5,328 nt of DNA, from contig JADGQP010000009.1 in assembly GCA_017881705.1 (NCBI GenBank), positions 1 to 5,328 of the forward strand, in the 5' to 3' direction. A program made the position numbers and the translations under genes. Of this stretch, positions 4,586 through 5,328 are shown piece after piece; position 1 is the stretch's first letter, and each line of letters opens with the position of its first letter. Origin of the DNA: Christensenellaceae bacterium. GTDB taxonomy: Bacteria > Bacillota > Clostridia > Christensenellales > Aristaeellaceae. A model generated the notes under the pieces. That model ran no database searches. It worked only from the letters and a program-made list of their open reading frames with translations, and had not been told where the DNA came from.

Positions 4586-5328
4586 TTGCCGGATGAGATT
4601 TACGATGTTGTGTCGCAAGCTGCGCGCTACTGGTTTTTATTTTTAATGGCGCTGATCGCCTGGCGGAGTTTCCGCTGGCTGCAGCGTGACCGCAAACAAA
4701 AGAAAAGACGCCTGAAACTGCTGCCGGACGCGGGATACATAGGCGAGCTGGTGGTGCTTCAGGGCAACGACGAGCTGCCGGAAGGGCTGGCTTTGCCTGT
4801 GGGTAACGAGGGCATCCTCGGCTGTCTGCGAAACGACGACGTGTATGTGCCGGTCGGCGGCGTGGCGAGAAAACACCTGTGGTATGAGTTTGACGAGCAG
4901 TTTGGCCTGCGTGTGCGGCCGTACCGCCATCGCGCCGTGGAAGCGGACGGGCAAACCCTGGCCGGATGGCGAAGCCACGCGGACCTTACGCATGGTTCTC
5001 AAATAACGGTTGGCAGCGCTGTGCTGAAGCTGAGGCTATTCGCGGGCTTTGAGCACGCGGGTTTCCACCGCGCCGTGTTTGCCGAAGAATCGCGTCCTAT
5101 GCCGCCTATGGCAGGCCAGCCTCAAGCCGCGCCTTTTACGCCGGAACAGATGGCGGCGATCCAGCAGATTCAATATACCGCCGCCGCGCAGGCGCTTCAA
5201 GCCGCGCAAGCCCAGCTGCAATCGGCTGGGGACAGAAACGTGCTTTCTACGCAACAGGGGGATTTTGTGCCGCCGCCGAGGATGGACGCCGTGAAAACGC
5301 GCCGCACGGCGGAACCGGAAGATGCGCC
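4586..5328 (+). CDS. Membrane-anchored FHA-like domain protein, partial (continues past right edge)
   Basis: At least 247 codons are open with no stop in the window. Residues about 14-32 (RYWFLFLMALIAWRSFRWL) form one transmembrane helix, followed by a strongly basic stretch (RDRKQKKRR, 34-42), so the rest should be cytoplasmic. Residues about 68-152 read as a forkhead-associated (FHA) beta-sandwich: an EGILGCLRNDDVYV strand pair, ARKH at 94-97 in place of the usual SRxH, and a closing LTHGSQITVGSAVLKLRLF. FHA domains usually bind phosphothreonine, but the canonical GR is GC and the Ser is Ala here, so binding may be lost or altered. After residue 170 comes a Pro, then Gln/Ala-rich low-complexity region (AAIQQIQYTAAAQALQAAQAQ), possibly helical. 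Similar anchored FHA proteins in Gram-positive bacteria often precede ftsW/rodA and a penicillin-binding protein; that neighbour cannot be seen. It begins 69 bases after sigH in the same frame. Confidence 0.75.
   Translation, partial: MPDEIYDVVSQAARYWFLFLMALIAWRSFRWLQRDRKQKKRRLKLLPDAGYIGELVVLQGNDELPEGLALPVGNEGILGCLRNDDVYVPVGGVARKHLWYEFDEQFGLRVRPYRHRAVEADGQTLAGWRSHADLTHGSQITVGSAVLKLRLFAGFEHAGFHRAVFAEESRPMPPMAGQPQAAPFTPEQMAAIQQIQYTAAAQALQAAQAQLQSAGDRNVLSTQQGDFVPPPRMDAVKTRRTAEPEDA

Noticed and set aside
4643..5002. A 119-codon minus-strand open frame at the right side
   Set aside because: The plus strand here carries a continuous frame with a strong ribosome site, a membrane helix and an FHA-like pattern, so this is a shadow.

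Overview
The window is a compact, co-directional (+ strand) stretch of GC-rich DNA. Its gene content and order are mrnC (Mini-III RNase), thyX (flavin-dependent thymidylate synthase), rlmB (SpoU/TrmH-family 23S rRNA 2'-O-methyltransferase), rae1/yacP (NYN/PIN-like ribosome-associated endonuclease) and sigH (sporulation/stationary-phase sigma factor). This order is the one familiar from Firmicutes, especially Clostridia. ThyX in place of ThyA, the very Bacillus/Clostridium-like SigH core and the strong Shine-Dalgarno sites all fit a GC-rich member of Clostridia. I cannot name the genus.

Layout. Positions 1-235 hold no convincing gene. They carry what looks like a divergent control region: a good minus-strand sigma-A promoter firing off the left edge, with a 13-bp palindrome resembling DtxR/IdeR-type metal-regulator boxes just downstream of its predicted start point. 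This is followed by a good plus-strand promoter (173-201) that drives the main cluster. From 236 to 4516 the five genes are separated by only 34, 60, 3 and 35 bases, with no convincing terminator, so they are probably one transcript. At the right edge a sixth gene starts at a TTG codon (4586) and runs off the window. It encodes a membrane-anchored protein with a degenerate FHA-like domain and a Gln/Ala-rich tail, and it sits where rpmG-secE-nusG often follow sigH.

How the genes work together. Three products act on ribosomal or ribosome-bound RNA: Mini-III trims 23S rRNA ends, RlmB methylates 23S rRNA, and Rae1 cuts mRNA on the ribosome. ThyX supplies dTMP for DNA synthesis, and SigH reprograms transcription at the transition to stationary phase or sporulation. 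The cluster is thus mostly housekeeping information processing.

The most unusual feature is the roughly 300-residue disordered N-terminal extension of RlmB. It contains two successive tandem arrays that share a 13-residue (39-bp) period but differ in unit sequence, and three adjacent units are identical at the DNA level. Other points worth attention are the putative metal-responsive operator at the left edge, an acidic N-terminal extension on SigH, and the FHA-like protein that lacks canonical phosphothreonine-binding residues. I see no CRISPR array, insertion sequence, tRNA or rRNA, and no clear sign of an undescribed multi-gene system.
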